NCBI GenBank assembly: GCA_016710685.1
Contig: JADJVC010000001.1
Coordinates: forward strand, 62,001-126,000
DNA from: Flavobacteriales bacterium
Lineage (GTDB): Bacteria > Bacteroidota > Bacteroidia > Flavobacteriales_F > PHOS-HE28
Length of the DNA stretch: 64,000 nucleotides
Direction: 5' to 3'
Below, one piece after another: positions 22,970 through 31,768 of the stretch. Numbering within the stretch: position 1 is the first letter of the stretch; the number at the start of each line of letters is the position of its first letter. The notes beneath the pieces are model-generated. The model ran no database searches. It saw only the letters and a list, made by a program, of their open reading frames with translations, and was not told where the DNA came from. The translations under genes and the position numbers were made by a program.

Positions 22970-24121
22970 CTAAAGCACAATGAACCTGATCTGTTCTGAT
23001 GCATGATCCGTGATCACGTTCATCAGGTACACCCCGCTGGGTAGATCTTGAACATCAATGTTCGTCGTTCGCGCCTCAACACTTCCACTGGAGACCTTTG
23101 CACCAGTAACCGACAGGATCTCATAGGTTGTTCGCTCGCTGATCCGCGCAACGCTGAGGGTAATGCTTCCTTCACAAGGACTGGGGTATAGCTGATAGGA
23201 GACCTTGCTATCTAGAGCCATGGCATTGATACCGGTAGAGATATCCGGGCACGTGACATTGGTGAGGTAGTTGGACGCCACGGACGGAGTGTCCAGCAAC
23301 AACGGGCAATAGCACGCATCGTCAATCAGGAAATGCTTCAGCCAGGAGAGGCCGATCTTGCCGACATATCCTTGGCCTCCTGTTGGACTGTTGGCTACTT
23401 CATGATCTCCATTCTCAATTTCAAAGATCAACTTGCTCGTTGTTTCCGGTGTCAGGTTGTAATGGATATCGGCATGTTGTGCCGGTGGTGCAATTACATC
23501 GTTCTCCGCACTGAAGATCAATACAGGGACAGGGTGGTCCAGTTCAGCAGCGGTGGTCTGGCTATCCAGCCAAGGACAGAGCGCCATAACGGCCTTTAAG
23601 GTCGGGTCTGCGGTCGCGGCAAGTTGTGCGCCGCCGCCACCCATGGACCAACCACCAACTGCCATCCTATCGAGGTCCAGGTTGCCGACGAGCGGAGAAC
23701 CGGATCTCGTGTTCTCCTCCGTTATGGTTACGATCGCATCCAGGAGGGCATCTCTTCTATCGTAAGGATCATCAAAGAGGCTATTGGTGCCTAAGGTCAT
23801 GGCCACAATGCCATGCGAGGCCAAGAACGGACCCCAATCTTGGATCGATGATTGAAAGGATATGAATCCGGGAACCATCGCAATGCTTGCAAAAGGGGGT
23901 GTTGCGTCCGTTGGGTAGTAGAGGGTGGCCCCCGAATAGTCCGGGCCATTCCTCAAGCCGTTGGACTCGGTGAGGATACCTACGCTGTAAATTCCCGGGT
24001 CGGTAATGGAGTCCAGTGTCAACGGATCGCAGCTCTGTGCTTTGCTGGAACCAGCAAACATGGACAGACAAAGGAGCAGGTACATTCCTTTTGCGTGGAC
24101 ACACTTCTGGGTTCTGTTCAT
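22970..24121 (-). CDS. PETase-like polyester hydrolase (dienelactone hydrolase/cutinase fold) with T9SS sorting domain
   Basis: 383 residues. Signal peptide in 1-29, ending SKAQ. The alpha/beta hydrolase domain (about 40-275) follows the polyester-hydrolase pattern of Ideonella PETase step by step: GATLYYPTD, MVPGFISFQSSIQDWGP with Phe86 at the oxyanion position (Tyr87 in the Ideonella enzyme), LASHGIVAMTLGTNS, GWSMGGGG with Ser159, CPWLDS with Trp184, SAENDVIAPP with Asp208, and NGDHEVANSP with His240. LSWLKHFLIDD and a Cys-rich segment follow. The C-terminal ~75 residues (YPSPCEGSI to IRFIVL) are a T9SS type A sorting domain, as known for Bacteroidota PET hydrolases. Expected to cleave ester bonds outside the cell; real substrate unknown. 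A TATCTTCG box lies about 22 bases upstream. Confidence 0.85.
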   Translation of the reverse strand: MNRTQKCVHAKGMYLLLCLSMFAGSSKAQSCDPLTLDSITDPGIYSVGILTESNGLRNGPDYSGATLYYPTDATPPFASIAMVPGFISFQSSIQDWGPFLASHGIVAMTLGTNSLFDDPYDRRDALLDAIVTITEENTRSGSPLVGNLDLDRMAVGGWSMGGGGAQLAATADPTLKAVMALCPWLDSQTTAAELDHPVPVLIFSAENDVIAPPAQHADIHYNLTPETTSKLIFEIENGDHEVANSPTGGQGYVGKIGLSWLKHFLIDDACYCPLLLDTPSVASNYLTNVTCPDISTGINAMALDSKVSYQLYPSPCEGSITLSVARISERTTYEILSVTGAKVSSGSVEARTTNIDVQDLPSGVYLMNVITDHASEQIRFIVL

Positions 24122-24170
24122 TGCTCTTTGTTGAATGGGTCGAAGATATCGAATGCAAACGCGACCATGC

Positions 24171-24290
24171 TCTACCGCACGTCTTCCCAGCCAACCCGAT
24201 CTGGAGTTCCAACAAACAGAGCTGGGGCGACTTGTGGCACCTCAGTCTTGATGTACGGTTGTTCTGCTGGAAGTCTTCAGACTTCAACAC
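24171..24290. repeat. 120-bp dispersed repeat, copy 2
   Basis: Partner of 22311-22430. It sits in the 358-bp gap upstream of the PETase-like gene; the rest of that gap (24291-24479) shows no gene. Confidence 0.8.
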
Positions 24291-24479
24291 AGACCGGTAA
24301 CTCAGCAATAGCTTTGGATTTCAGAAGCCCACAAGTCGCTCCGGCCTGTACTTGGCAAGAACACACTTTATTACTGGGCCGGGAAGGCTTTAGGGAGGGC
24401 TGGAGAGGGTGGGTAACATTGTGCTCCCGACAAGCAACCCGTTCAACGGAACATACTGCACCGGAGGAGGAAATCTCGT

Positions 24480-25388
24480 TCAAGCAACGGCTTTGATCAC
24501 CGCGCCGATATGGTTCATGGCTTTGCCGTAGGTCTCTATGCCATGTCCCACCTGATGGAAGACCTTCACATCCTTAAGCGTCTTGATGTGCTTTTTCGCA
24601 TTTTCAATGGACCTTTGGAACGGAAAGAGCAGGTCCTTATCCCCTTCAAGTAGGTAGGTGTCCACTTTAACCTCTCCCAACTGACCGTTCATATAATATG
24701 GCTTTTGCGTCTTGTCCTTATAGCGACTGATGGCGAACAACTCATAGTCGACCAACAAGTTCTCGCTCGCTGTGGACAGGGTGTGTTCCGGTTTTGAGAA
24801 TACTGCTTTGTCCAGGAATTTTCGCACGTTTGCTGCAGTTGGTTGGATGATCGGGAGCAGATTATAATAGAGGTTTTTCGGAGTCATTGAAAACGGCTGC
24901 AAGCAGCCGGGGTTCAAGAGGAAGGCGGCTTTCACCTTTTCAGGCTGTACAATACCAAGCTTCATGCAGATCAGCCCACCGAACGATGCGCCTGCAACAA
25001 AAGTCTTCTCGACCCCTAAATGGTCCAATATTTCAGCTGCCCAAATTCCGTAATCCAATGAATGAATGTCCGGCGTGTCCCCATGGCTCAGATTGGGCAG
25101 TCCGTTGGTCTCCACCATAAAGATGCGCAATTTGCTGTTCAAGTTGTCCAGCCCTCTATCCAGGTCCCAGATCAATGAGGTCGTTCGTGCACCAGGAAAA
25201 ATAACGAGCGTTTCAACATCGGGCTCCGCCGTGTTCAGGCCCCAAACATGTGTCTTGCCAAGGGAGGACGGGACTTCAAAGCGTTCGTAGTTTCTCGCGT
25301 TATGTGCCTCCAGCTGTTCCACCCATTTTTCAAAGGAGCGAACGTCCGCTTTCTCATCCTTGAACTTCGATTTGCTCTTAATCTTCAT
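24480..25388 (-). CDS. Alpha/beta hydrolase
   Basis: 302 residues, no signal peptide; the N-terminus is highly basic and charged. The fold's landmarks are LVIFPGARTTS (oxyanion region), LDHLGVEKTFVAGASFGGLICMK with the nucleophile elbow G-x-S-x-G-G, YLLEGDKDLLFP with the acid Asp and QVGHGIETYG with the base His. Cytosolic esterase or lyase of unknown substrate. Codon and base use look AT-richer than the flanking core genes, which together with surrounding repeats fits acquisition by transfer. An RBS-like GGAG lies 7-10 bases before the ATG. Confidence 0.83.
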   Translation of the reverse strand: MKIKSKSKFKDEKADVRSFEKWVEQLEAHNARNYERFEVPSSLGKTHVWGLNTAEPDVETLVIFPGARTTSLIWDLDRGLDNLNSKLRIFMVETNGLPNLSHGDTPDIHSLDYGIWAAEILDHLGVEKTFVAGASFGGLICMKLGIVQPEKVKAAFLLNPGCLQPFSMTPKNLYYNLLPIIQPTAANVRKFLDKAVFSKPEHTLSTASENLLVDYELFAISRYKDKTQKPYYMNGQLGEVKVDTYLLEGDKDLLFPFQRSIENAKKHIKTLKDVKVFHQVGHGIETYGKAMNHIGAVIKAVA

Positions 25389-25545
25389 TTGCGCTCCTCG
25401 TCTGGTTCGGTTTCCTTCAAAGCTGCGAATTTATCGGCCATCTCAATTAGTGCATTTACCAATTGGTGTCAGTACCAATGAAACCTAGCAATTTAATGCT
25501 GTGCCCAGTTTCTCCGCCGTTCTGGTGGAAGACACTGCGAGGAAC

Positions 25546-28113
25546 TCAATACAACAACTCATTCCCACCCCCAAAAGGCTTCCGCAGCTCGTACTTCAGA
25601 TCGTGCAGCACACTCGCCTTCACGTTGATCCGGAACGTAAAGCTTTTCCGCACGCCCAATGGGATCACGTTCGCGTTGAATTCCCAGCAGTGCAGGTCCC
25701 AGTAGAGGTTGAGCGAGGTGGGCGTCCATTCGCCGGCTTCCATGTCGTAGCCGCTGCTGAAGCCGAGTTTCCAGTATTTGAGGATGTTGAGGTCGCCGCT
25801 GAAGAGCACGCTTTGCGTTTGCTGTTCGGTGTATTCGGCTACTTGGTACGCCCGCGCCATGGACCAGCTGTAGTTGACGCGCACATGCCACGGGATGCTG
25901 AAATTCACCTTCGCGCCTTTGCTGGGGTCGGCTTCCGCTACGACTTGGTCGTCGCTGCTGCTTCCCGCGAGGGGCTTGCCGTAGCGCTTGCTTTGCAGCT
26001 CGAAGCCCAGGGCGGCGTTGGCGTTCGTTAAATGCGCGAGCGCGCCGTCCGCCGTGCGTGCGGAGCGGTTGATGCGCTGGCCCAACGCGTTGGTGGCATA
26101 CGGGTCGAAGGCTGCGGCAACGTTCAGGTCCAGGAAGTTGAACAGGCGCGTGCGGGCAGCGGTGCTCACGGGCGACCAGCGCACGGAATCCTTCAGCAGG
26201 TCGTAGTTGGCGTTGATGCCTAAGTAGTCCAGCAATTTCAGCTTTTTCATTACCGCTTCACCTTTGGCATCGGGCTTTTTGGACAGCACTTTTCCTTCGA
26301 GGCTTTGCACAAGGCCTAGTGAAACAAGCCCGCTGGCGTTGGGGTTTGGCGTGCCGTAAATGCCGATGTCGTAGGGCGAATAGGAACTCTCCGCTCCGCT
26401 TGGGCCGTAGGGGCCGAAGATGCGCGTGTCGTTTCCCGGCAGATAGGTGAGCGCGGCGCTGGGCGTAATGACGTGGCGGATCTGTTTCAGCCTTCCGCCG
26501 CGGAACACGTACATGCCGTAAAGCTTGCTGGTGGCGGTGGCGCCGATGCTCCAGTCGAAGGTGTTGTTGATGCCGGCAACGGTGTCGGTGAGCAGCGTGT
26601 CCGTGGCCTGCACGTAGGTTTTTCGCAGGGCATCGAAGTAGGTGCGGTCGGTGATGTTGAGCTGCGGATTCAGCGTGAAGGCGCGCGTTTTGAACGAGGT
26701 GCTCACCGTGCCGGTATGCCGCACACCGTTGCGCATGCGGTCCAGCAAATTCGGGATGTTGGCAATGCTGATCTGGTCTTCCGTGGTGTTGAGCCGGTTC
26801 TCGAAAACGCTGCTCCACGTTACGCCGATGTTCTCGTACCACTTCGGCGCACCGGCCGCAGGCTTGCCGAACCACGTGCCGGGGAAGAAGCGCTGCACGT
26901 TGAAATTCACCGAGGGCAGCGTTACGTCGAAGGTGCGGTTAAGCGTGTTCTGGCTGTGCCGCGCGCCCACGCTCAGGCTGTACGGTTTGCCCGTCCACAG
27001 GTGGTTCCAGGTGATGTTGCTCTGGAAGGTGTTGCTCAAATAATCCTGCGTGGTGCTGTTGAAGTTGTTGGTGAAATTCTGGCTGGAACCCGCGTTCACG
27101 CTGGCGTTAAAGCGGTCGGTGAGGCTGGCTTTGGGGTCGAGCAAATGGTTCCAGCGGATAAAAAACGTACGCTGCTCGCTGAAATCCGGGTATTCCTGAA
27201 TGCTGTTGAGCTTGTCGCTGTACTGCAGGTCCATGGAGCCGCTGAAGCGGTAGCGCTGCTTGTAGCGCGTTACGGAGCGCAGGCCCCAACTGCCCCGGCT
27301 GTAGATGTCCGCCGTGAGCTGCTCGTCGAAGTTGTCGCCCAGGGGCAGATAATAGCCGCCGTTCAGCAGGTACAAGCCGTATTGGTCGCTGGTGCCCCAA
27401 CTGGGAATGAGCAGGCCCGCGCTGCCGCCCTTGTGGTTGGGGAAGAGGCCGAAAGGCACCACCAACGGCGTGGGAATTTTGCCGATCTTCATGTACGCGG
27501 GCCCCGCTACGATCTTGTCGTCCGGTATCACGATCATGCGGCTTACGGCGAACTGGTAGTGGGGGTGGGGCCGGTCGCACGTGGTGAGCCTGCCGCCCAA
27601 GCTGTGTATTTCGCCGTTCGCGTGGCGCTTGCTTACGCGGGCCAGCGCATAGAGCTGCGATTCCTGCGTGCGCACTTCCTTGATCAAGCCTTCCTTGGTG
27701 TCGAAATTGTAGCGGATGCTGTCCGCCGTTACGTCTTGACCGCCTTGCGTGAACGTGGGCGCGCCCGCTGGGTTTCCGGTGCTGTCCAAGGTGCCGAATG
27801 CCTGCACTTCGTTCTTCGCCAAGTCCAGCAAAATGCGGTCCGCCTGCAGCACCACATCCCCGTATTCCACCTTGGCGGCACCAAAGAGGTACACGGTTTG
27901 CAAGGCCACGTCGTATCGCATGCTGTCGCGCGCACTGTACTTCACTTCATCCCCCAAGCCTTGCGCCTGTGCGGACATCCCCGCCATTCCTAACAATACC
28001 GTGATGAAAATGCACCTCGCCACGCTGGAAAGCCTCACCACGGTGGGGCTACCTTCGCGCTCGCCGCTGAAAAGGGCGGCACGGATCGCGGTTATGCGGG
28101 GTGAAAAAATCAT
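25546..28113 (-). CDS. lptD: Bacteroidota-type LPS assembly outer-membrane protein LptD
   Basis: 855 residues. After a signal segment (CIFITVLLGMAGMSAQAQ) comes an OstA/LptA-like N-terminal domain (YDVALQTVYLFGAAKVEYGDVVLQADRILLDLAKNEV and SIRYNFDTKEGLIKEV), then a long beta-barrel with repeated aromatic strands: IPTPLVVPFGLFPNHKGGSAGLLIP and WGTSDQYGLYLLNGGYY are hallmarks of Bacteroidota LptD (LptD_2). It would insert LPS into the outer leaflet with LptE. The long N-terminal extension before the signal peptide is odd, so GTG at 28041 or another internal codon may be the true start. It is divergent from the amidase gene. Confidence 0.88.
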   Translation of the reverse strand: MIFSPRITAIRAALFSGEREGSPTVVRLSSVARCIFITVLLGMAGMSAQAQGLGDEVKYSARDSMRYDVALQTVYLFGAAKVEYGDVVLQADRILLDLAKNEVQAFGTLDSTGNPAGAPTFTQGGQDVTADSIRYNFDTKEGLIKEVRTQESQLYALARVSKRHANGEIHSLGGRLTTCDRPHPHYQFAVSRMIVIPDDKIVAGPAYMKIGKIPTPLVVPFGLFPNHKGGSAGLLIPSWGTSDQYGLYLLNGGYYLPLGDNFDEQLTADIYSRGSWGLRSVTRYKQRYRFSGSMDLQYSDKLNSIQEYPDFSEQRTFFIRWNHLLDPKASLTDRFNASVNAGSSQNFTNNFNSTTQDYLSNTFQSNITWNHLWTGKPYSLSVGARHSQNTLNRTFDVTLPSVNFNVQRFFPGTWFGKPAAGAPKWYENIGVTWSSVFENRLNTTEDQISIANIPNLLDRMRNGVRHTGTVSTSFKTRAFTLNPQLNITDRTYFDALRKTYVQATDTLLTDTVAGINNTFDWSIGATATSKLYGMYVFRGGRLKQIRHVITPSAALTYLPGNDTRIFGPYGPSGAESSYSPYDIGIYGTPNPNASGLVSLGLVQSLEGKVLSKKPDAKGEAVMKKLKLLDYLGINANYDLLKDSVRWSPVSTAARTRLFNFLDLNVAAAFDPYATNALGQRINRSARTADGALAHLTNANAALGFELQSKRYGKPLAGSSSDDQVVAEADPSKGAKVNFSIPWHVRVNYSWSMARAYQVAEYTEQQTQSVLFSGDLNILKYWKLGFSSGYDMEAGEWTPTSLNLYWDLHCWEFNANVIPLGVRKSFTFRINVKASVLHDLKYELRKPFGGGNELLY

Positions 28114-28119
28114 TCAATT

Positions 28120-28145
28120 CTTTGGCGGCGCTGCGGCGCCGAAAG
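28120..28145. promoter_or_regulatory. Dyad between divergent lptD and amidase genes
   Basis: ctttggcggcgc and gcggcgccgaaag form an imperfect inverted repeat around 28132, so each strand shows a CTTTnGGCG sequence pointing outward. It could be two overlapping -7-like boxes or an operator coordinating the two envelope genes. The spacing to either start is uncertain. Confidence 0.35.
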
Positions 28146-28180
28146 TAGCTGTTGCACGCTGTGCGGGCCTGAACGCGCCG

Positions 28181-29332
28181 ATGGGCGCAGCATTGCGTGC
28201 GGTGGTTTTTCCGGCGATTTTTGTTTTCGGTATGGCGCAAATTTTCGCTCAGGGGTCGCCGAGCGGAGTCGAGGCGCCCCCTAAGGACGCCAACTACGTA
28301 GGCACCGTGGTGCTGGACGCAGGCCACGGCGGCAAAGATCCCGGCAACCTCGGCACCAAACGCTACAAGACCACCGAGAAGGATGTCGCGCTGGCTGTTA
28401 CGCTCGCGGTGGGCAAGTACATCAACGAGAATTTGCCCGACGTGAAGGTGCTCTACACCCGGGAGGACGACCGCTTCATCGAACTGATGGAGCGCAACAA
28501 CATCGCCAACCGCAACAAGGCCGACGTCTTCATCAGCATCCACTGCAACGCCAACAGCAACGCGGACCCGCACGGTTGCGAAACCTATGTGATGGGCCTG
28601 CACAAAACCGAGGCCAACATGAAGGTGGCCATGAAGGAGAACGAATCCATCCTGCTGGAAGCGGACCATGCATTGAAATACGACGGTTACGACCCGAAGG
28701 ACCCCGAGAGCATGATCGCGTTGAGCCTGCGCCAGAACGCTTACATCGACCACAGCCTGCTGCTGAGCTCACTCGTACAAGAACAGTTCAAAGAGCGCGT
28801 GGGCCGCGTGAACCGGGGGGTGAAGCAGGCCGGTTTCCTTGTGATCAGCTACACCACCATGCCTGCGGTGCTCATCGAGCTGGGTTTCCTCACCAATGCC
28901 AACGAGGAAGACTTCCTGCAAAGCAAAAAAGGGCAGGATTACATGGCTTCCGCGATCTACCGCGCCTTCAAGGACTACAAGAACCAGATAGAGCACAAGG
29001 ACGTTTCCTTCGCACCCGCCAAGCCCGACAGCGCAGCCGTGGATTCGGCGAAAGCCGCTGCCAGCAAGGGTTCCGGCGTGGTGTTCAAAGTCCAGATCAT
29101 CACCAGCAGCAAGCAGATCCCGAAGGGTTCGTCCAAGTTCAACGGCCTGGATGCGGAGGAAATGAAAGCCTCCGACCTGTGGAAATACAGCGTGGGTGCC
29201 GAACCAACGCTGCAAGCTGCGCGTATTGTCCAGGAGAAATGCAAGGCCAAAGGCTTCACCGGCGCTTTCATCACGGCGTGGAAGGACGGAAAACGCATCG
29301 AACTTCAACAAGCCGTTAACTTGGGCCGGTAA
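28181..29332 (+). CDS. N-acetylmuramoyl-L-alanine amidase with C-terminal SPOR-like region
   Basis: 383 residues from ATG 28181, where a signal peptide begins (LRAVVFPAIFVFGMAQIFAQ); in-frame ATG 28094 is an alternative. Amidase_3 domain: TVVLDAGHGGKDPGN (zinc His), then the Glu of TTEKDVAL, DDRFIELMERNNIANRNKADVFISIHCNA (second His) and PAVLIELGFLTNANEE (catalytic Glu). It cuts the amide between MurNAc and the stem peptide in the periplasm. The C-terminal ~100 residues (VVFKVQIITSSKQIP...WKYSVG...ARIVQEKCKAKGFTGAFITAW) resemble a SPOR-type peptidoglycan-binding domain. MlaD follows on the same strand. Confidence 0.9.
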   Translation: MGAALRAVVFPAIFVFGMAQIFAQGSPSGVEAPPKDANYVGTVVLDAGHGGKDPGNLGTKRYKTTEKDVALAVTLAVGKYINENLPDVKVLYTREDDRFIELMERNNIANRNKADVFISIHCNANSNADPHGCETYVMGLHKTEANMKVAMKENESILLEADHALKYDGYDPKDPESMIALSLRQNAYIDHSLLLSSLVQEQFKERVGRVNRGVKQAGFLVISYTTMPAVLIELGFLTNANEEDFLQSKKGQDYMASAIYRAFKDYKNQIEHKDVSFAPAKPDSAAVDSAKAAASKGSGVVFKVQIITSSKQIPKGSSKFNGLDAEEMKASDLWKYSVGAEPTLQAARIVQEKCKAKGFTGAFITAWKDGKRIELQQAVNLGR

Positions 29333-29368
29333 TTTCCGGACCGCGAACACTTAGCACCCCCCATTCCT

Positions 29369-30391
29369 TTGCCAGCTTTCAAACGCCAGTATTCCATTGC
29401 CCTCATGGTCCTCGGGGGCATTGTGCTGCTCATCTTCGGCATTAACTACCTCAAGGGGTTGGACCTGCTGCAGCGCCGAAACATTTACCACGCGGTGTAT
29501 CCCGATGTTTCGGGCATCAACGATGCCACGCCAGTGGTGTACCACGGCTATAAAGTGGGTCAGGTGATCGGTACGGAATTGATGCCCGACGGCAGCGGTC
29601 GCATCGATGTTTCCTTCCAGATCAATGAAGACCGGCTGAAGATCACCAAGGACTCCAAGGCCGAACTCTTCAGCGCGGACCTGTTCAGCCGCGCTGTGCG
29701 CATACAGCTTGGCACAGGAGCACTTGCCGAACGCGGAGATACCCTGCACGGCGGTGCGGAAATGAGCCTTACGGAATCGGTAAGCTCGCAGATCGACCCG
29801 CTGAAAAGGAAAGCCGAAACCATGCTCGCCAACGTGGATTCTGTGCTAACTTCCTTCCAGTTGATCCTGAATGAAAATGCGCGCGGCGATATTGATGCCA
29901 GCTTCACCAACCTGCGCGGCACGCTGGAGAACATCAACGCCACCACGAAGAAACTGGATGACCTGGTGGGCAAGGAAAGCAACCGCATCAGCAGCATCAT
30001 GGCCAATGTGGACAAGGTGAGCGGGAATTTGGCCGCGAACAATGAGCACCTTACCAACATCCTCGCCAACGCGGACAGCGCCACCGCGGCGCTCGCCAAC
30101 GGCCGCCTGGAACGCATGATGGCCAACCTCGAAGGCACTTCCAATGAGCTAAAGGCCACCATGGACAAGATCAACGGTGGCGAAGGCACGCTGGGCAAGT
30201 TGATGACCGACGACAGCCTCTATGTGAACCTCAACGCCGCCACGCATCAGATGGACCTGTTGATGGAAGATCTCCGCTTAAACCCGCACCGCTACCTCAG
30301 CATTTTCGGTCGCAAAGACAAATTGCCCAAGCTGAGCGGCAGCGACGTTGAACGCATCCGCGAAGCCTATCCACCGAAGACAACGCCATGA
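29369..30391 (+). CDS. MlaD/MCE domain lipid-transport protein
   Basis: 340 residues. One N-terminal membrane anchor (IALMVLGGIVLLIFGINYL) precedes the MCE domain (VYPDVSGINDATPVVYHGYKVGQV...VSFQINEDRLKITKDSKAELFSADLFSRAVRIQLGTG). The rest is a long alpha-helical, Asn-rich region (SNRISSIMANVDKVSGNLAANN and similar) ending in GGEGTLGKLMTDDSLYVNL, as in Bacteroidota MlaD. It should bind phospholipid in the periplasm for an Mla-type ABC transporter, whose other parts are not here. The start is a TTG at 29369; ATG 29405 would remove part of the anchor. Its stop overlaps the next gene (ATGA). Confidence 0.87.
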   Translation: MPAFKRQYSIALMVLGGIVLLIFGINYLKGLDLLQRRNIYHAVYPDVSGINDATPVVYHGYKVGQVIGTELMPDGSGRIDVSFQINEDRLKITKDSKAELFSADLFSRAVRIQLGTGALAERGDTLHGGAEMSLTESVSSQIDPLKRKAETMLANVDSVLTSFQLILNENARGDIDASFTNLRGTLENINATTKKLDDLVGKESNRISSIMANVDKVSGNLAANNEHLTNILANADSATAALANGRLERMMANLEGTSNELKATMDKINGGEGTLGKLMTDDSLYVNLNAATHQMDLLMEDLRLNPHRYLSIFGRKDKLPKLSGSDVERIREAYPPKTTP

Positions 30392-31713
30392 GCCTTGCGT
30401 CGATCGTCTTTTTGCTCGTGTTTATCGCCGCCGCATGGTGGTTCGCCCGCAACGTGCAACGCATCCGCCGCAACATTCTGCTGGGCCGCGATGTGGATCG
30501 CACCGACCGCCCCGCGGAGCGTTGGGCGCTGATGGCGAAAGTGGCGCTGGGCCAAAGTAAAATGGTGGTGCGGCCCGTCGCCGGATTGCTGCACATCGTG
30601 GTGTACGCTGGCTTCGTCATCATCAACATTGAAGTGCTGGAGATCATCATTGACGGCATCTTCGGAACACACCGCGTGCTGAGCTTCTTGGGTGGTTTCT
30701 ACAACTTCCTCATTGGCAGCTTTGAGATCCTTGCCGTGCTCACGTGGTTGGGCTGCGCAATTTTCCTCGCACGCCGTTTCATCATGCGCATCAAGCGTTT
30801 CTGGAGTCCGGAAATGACCGCGTGGCCCCGCACGGATGCGGCACTGATCCTCACGTTCGAGATCTTGTTGATGTCTGCCTTCCTGCTGATGAACGCCGCC
30901 GACCACACCTTGCAGGGCATGGGCGCGGAGCATTACGTCGTTGCCGGCGCTTTCCCCATGAGCGCGCACCTCGCGCAGCTTTTCAACTTTGGCAGCCTTT
31001 CACCCTCAACCCTTATCGGCATTGAGCGTTTCTGCTGGTGGTTCCACATTATTGGTATCCTCGGTTTCCTCAATTACCTGCCGTACAGCAAGCACTTCCA
31101 CATTCTGCTGGCATTCCCCAACGTGTGGTACAGCAAGCTGAAGCCGAAGACGGAAATGTCGGAAATGCCGCGTGTAACAGGGGAGGTAAAGAGCATGTTG
31201 GACCCGTCCATCGCGCCGCCCACGCCGCCCGCGGAACCCGTGAACGGCCTGCCGCCCGAGCACTTCGGCGCCAAGGACGTCTTCGACCTATCGTGGAAAA
31301 GCCTGATGGATGCGTACACCTGCACCGAGTGCGGGCGCTGCACCAGCGAATGCCCGGCCAACATCACCGGCAAGCTCCTCAGCCCGCGCAAGATCATGAT
31401 GGACACCCGCGACCGCTTGGAGGAAGTGGGCAAGGTGATGGACGCCAAAGGCAAGTGGGAGGATGATGGCAAGAGCCTCTTCAGCCACATCAGTGAAGAA
31501 GAATTGTGGGCATGCACAACGTGCAACGCCTGCACGCAAGCCTGTCCGGTGAATATCGATCCCGTGGAAATTATTCTGGACATGCGTCGCTTCTTGGTGA
31601 TGGAAGAAAGCAAAGCCCGCCAAGAACTGAATGCCATGTTCACCACGATTGAAAATAACGGTGCTGCTTGGGCTTTCGGGCCTGATCAACGCATGAAGTG
31701 GACGGAAGAATGA
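30388..31713 (+). CDS. Membrane-bound 4Fe-4S dicluster oxidoreductase subunit (HdrD/GlpC-like)
   Basis: 441 residues. The N-terminal two-thirds have about five membrane helices with several histidines (LLHIVVYAGFVI, NAADHTL, WWFHIIGILGFLNYL), resembling a NarI-like heme b module. The C-terminal third carries two ferredoxin-type clusters: CTECGRCTSECP and CTTCNACTQACPVNIDP. The arrangement is that of an (Fe-S)-binding respiratory subunit that hands electrons between quinone and a CCG-domain partner, which is encoded next (31769). The partner substrate (lactate, glycerol-3-phosphate, disulfide or other) is unknown. Translation is coupled to MlaD by a 4-base overlap. Confidence 0.87.
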   Translation: MSLASIVFLLVFIAAAWWFARNVQRIRRNILLGRDVDRTDRPAERWALMAKVALGQSKMVVRPVAGLLHIVVYAGFVIINIEVLEIIIDGIFGTHRVLSFLGGFYNFLIGSFEILAVLTWLGCAIFLARRFIMRIKRFWSPEMTAWPRTDAALILTFEILLMSAFLLMNAADHTLQGMGAEHYVVAGAFPMSAHLAQLFNFGSLSPSTLIGIERFCWWFHIIGILGFLNYLPYSKHFHILLAFPNVWYSKLKPKTEMSEMPRVTGEVKSMLDPSIAPPTPPAEPVNGLPPEHFGAKDVFDLSWKSLMDAYTCTECGRCTSECPANITGKLLSPRKIMMDTRDRLEEVGKVMDAKGKWEDDGKSLFSHISEEELWACTTCNACTQACPVNIDPVEIILDMRRFLVMEESKARQELNAMFTTIENNGAAWAFGPDQRMKWTEE

Positions 31714-31768
31714 ACTGCGTTAGTCCAAGTTTTTCATTTTTCCTTTTGCATTTTTCATTTTGCATTCG

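Noticed and set aside
26473..27993. Long open frame on the plus strand opposite lptD
   Set aside because: Same reason: antisense shadow of a recognised gene, no motif or signal.
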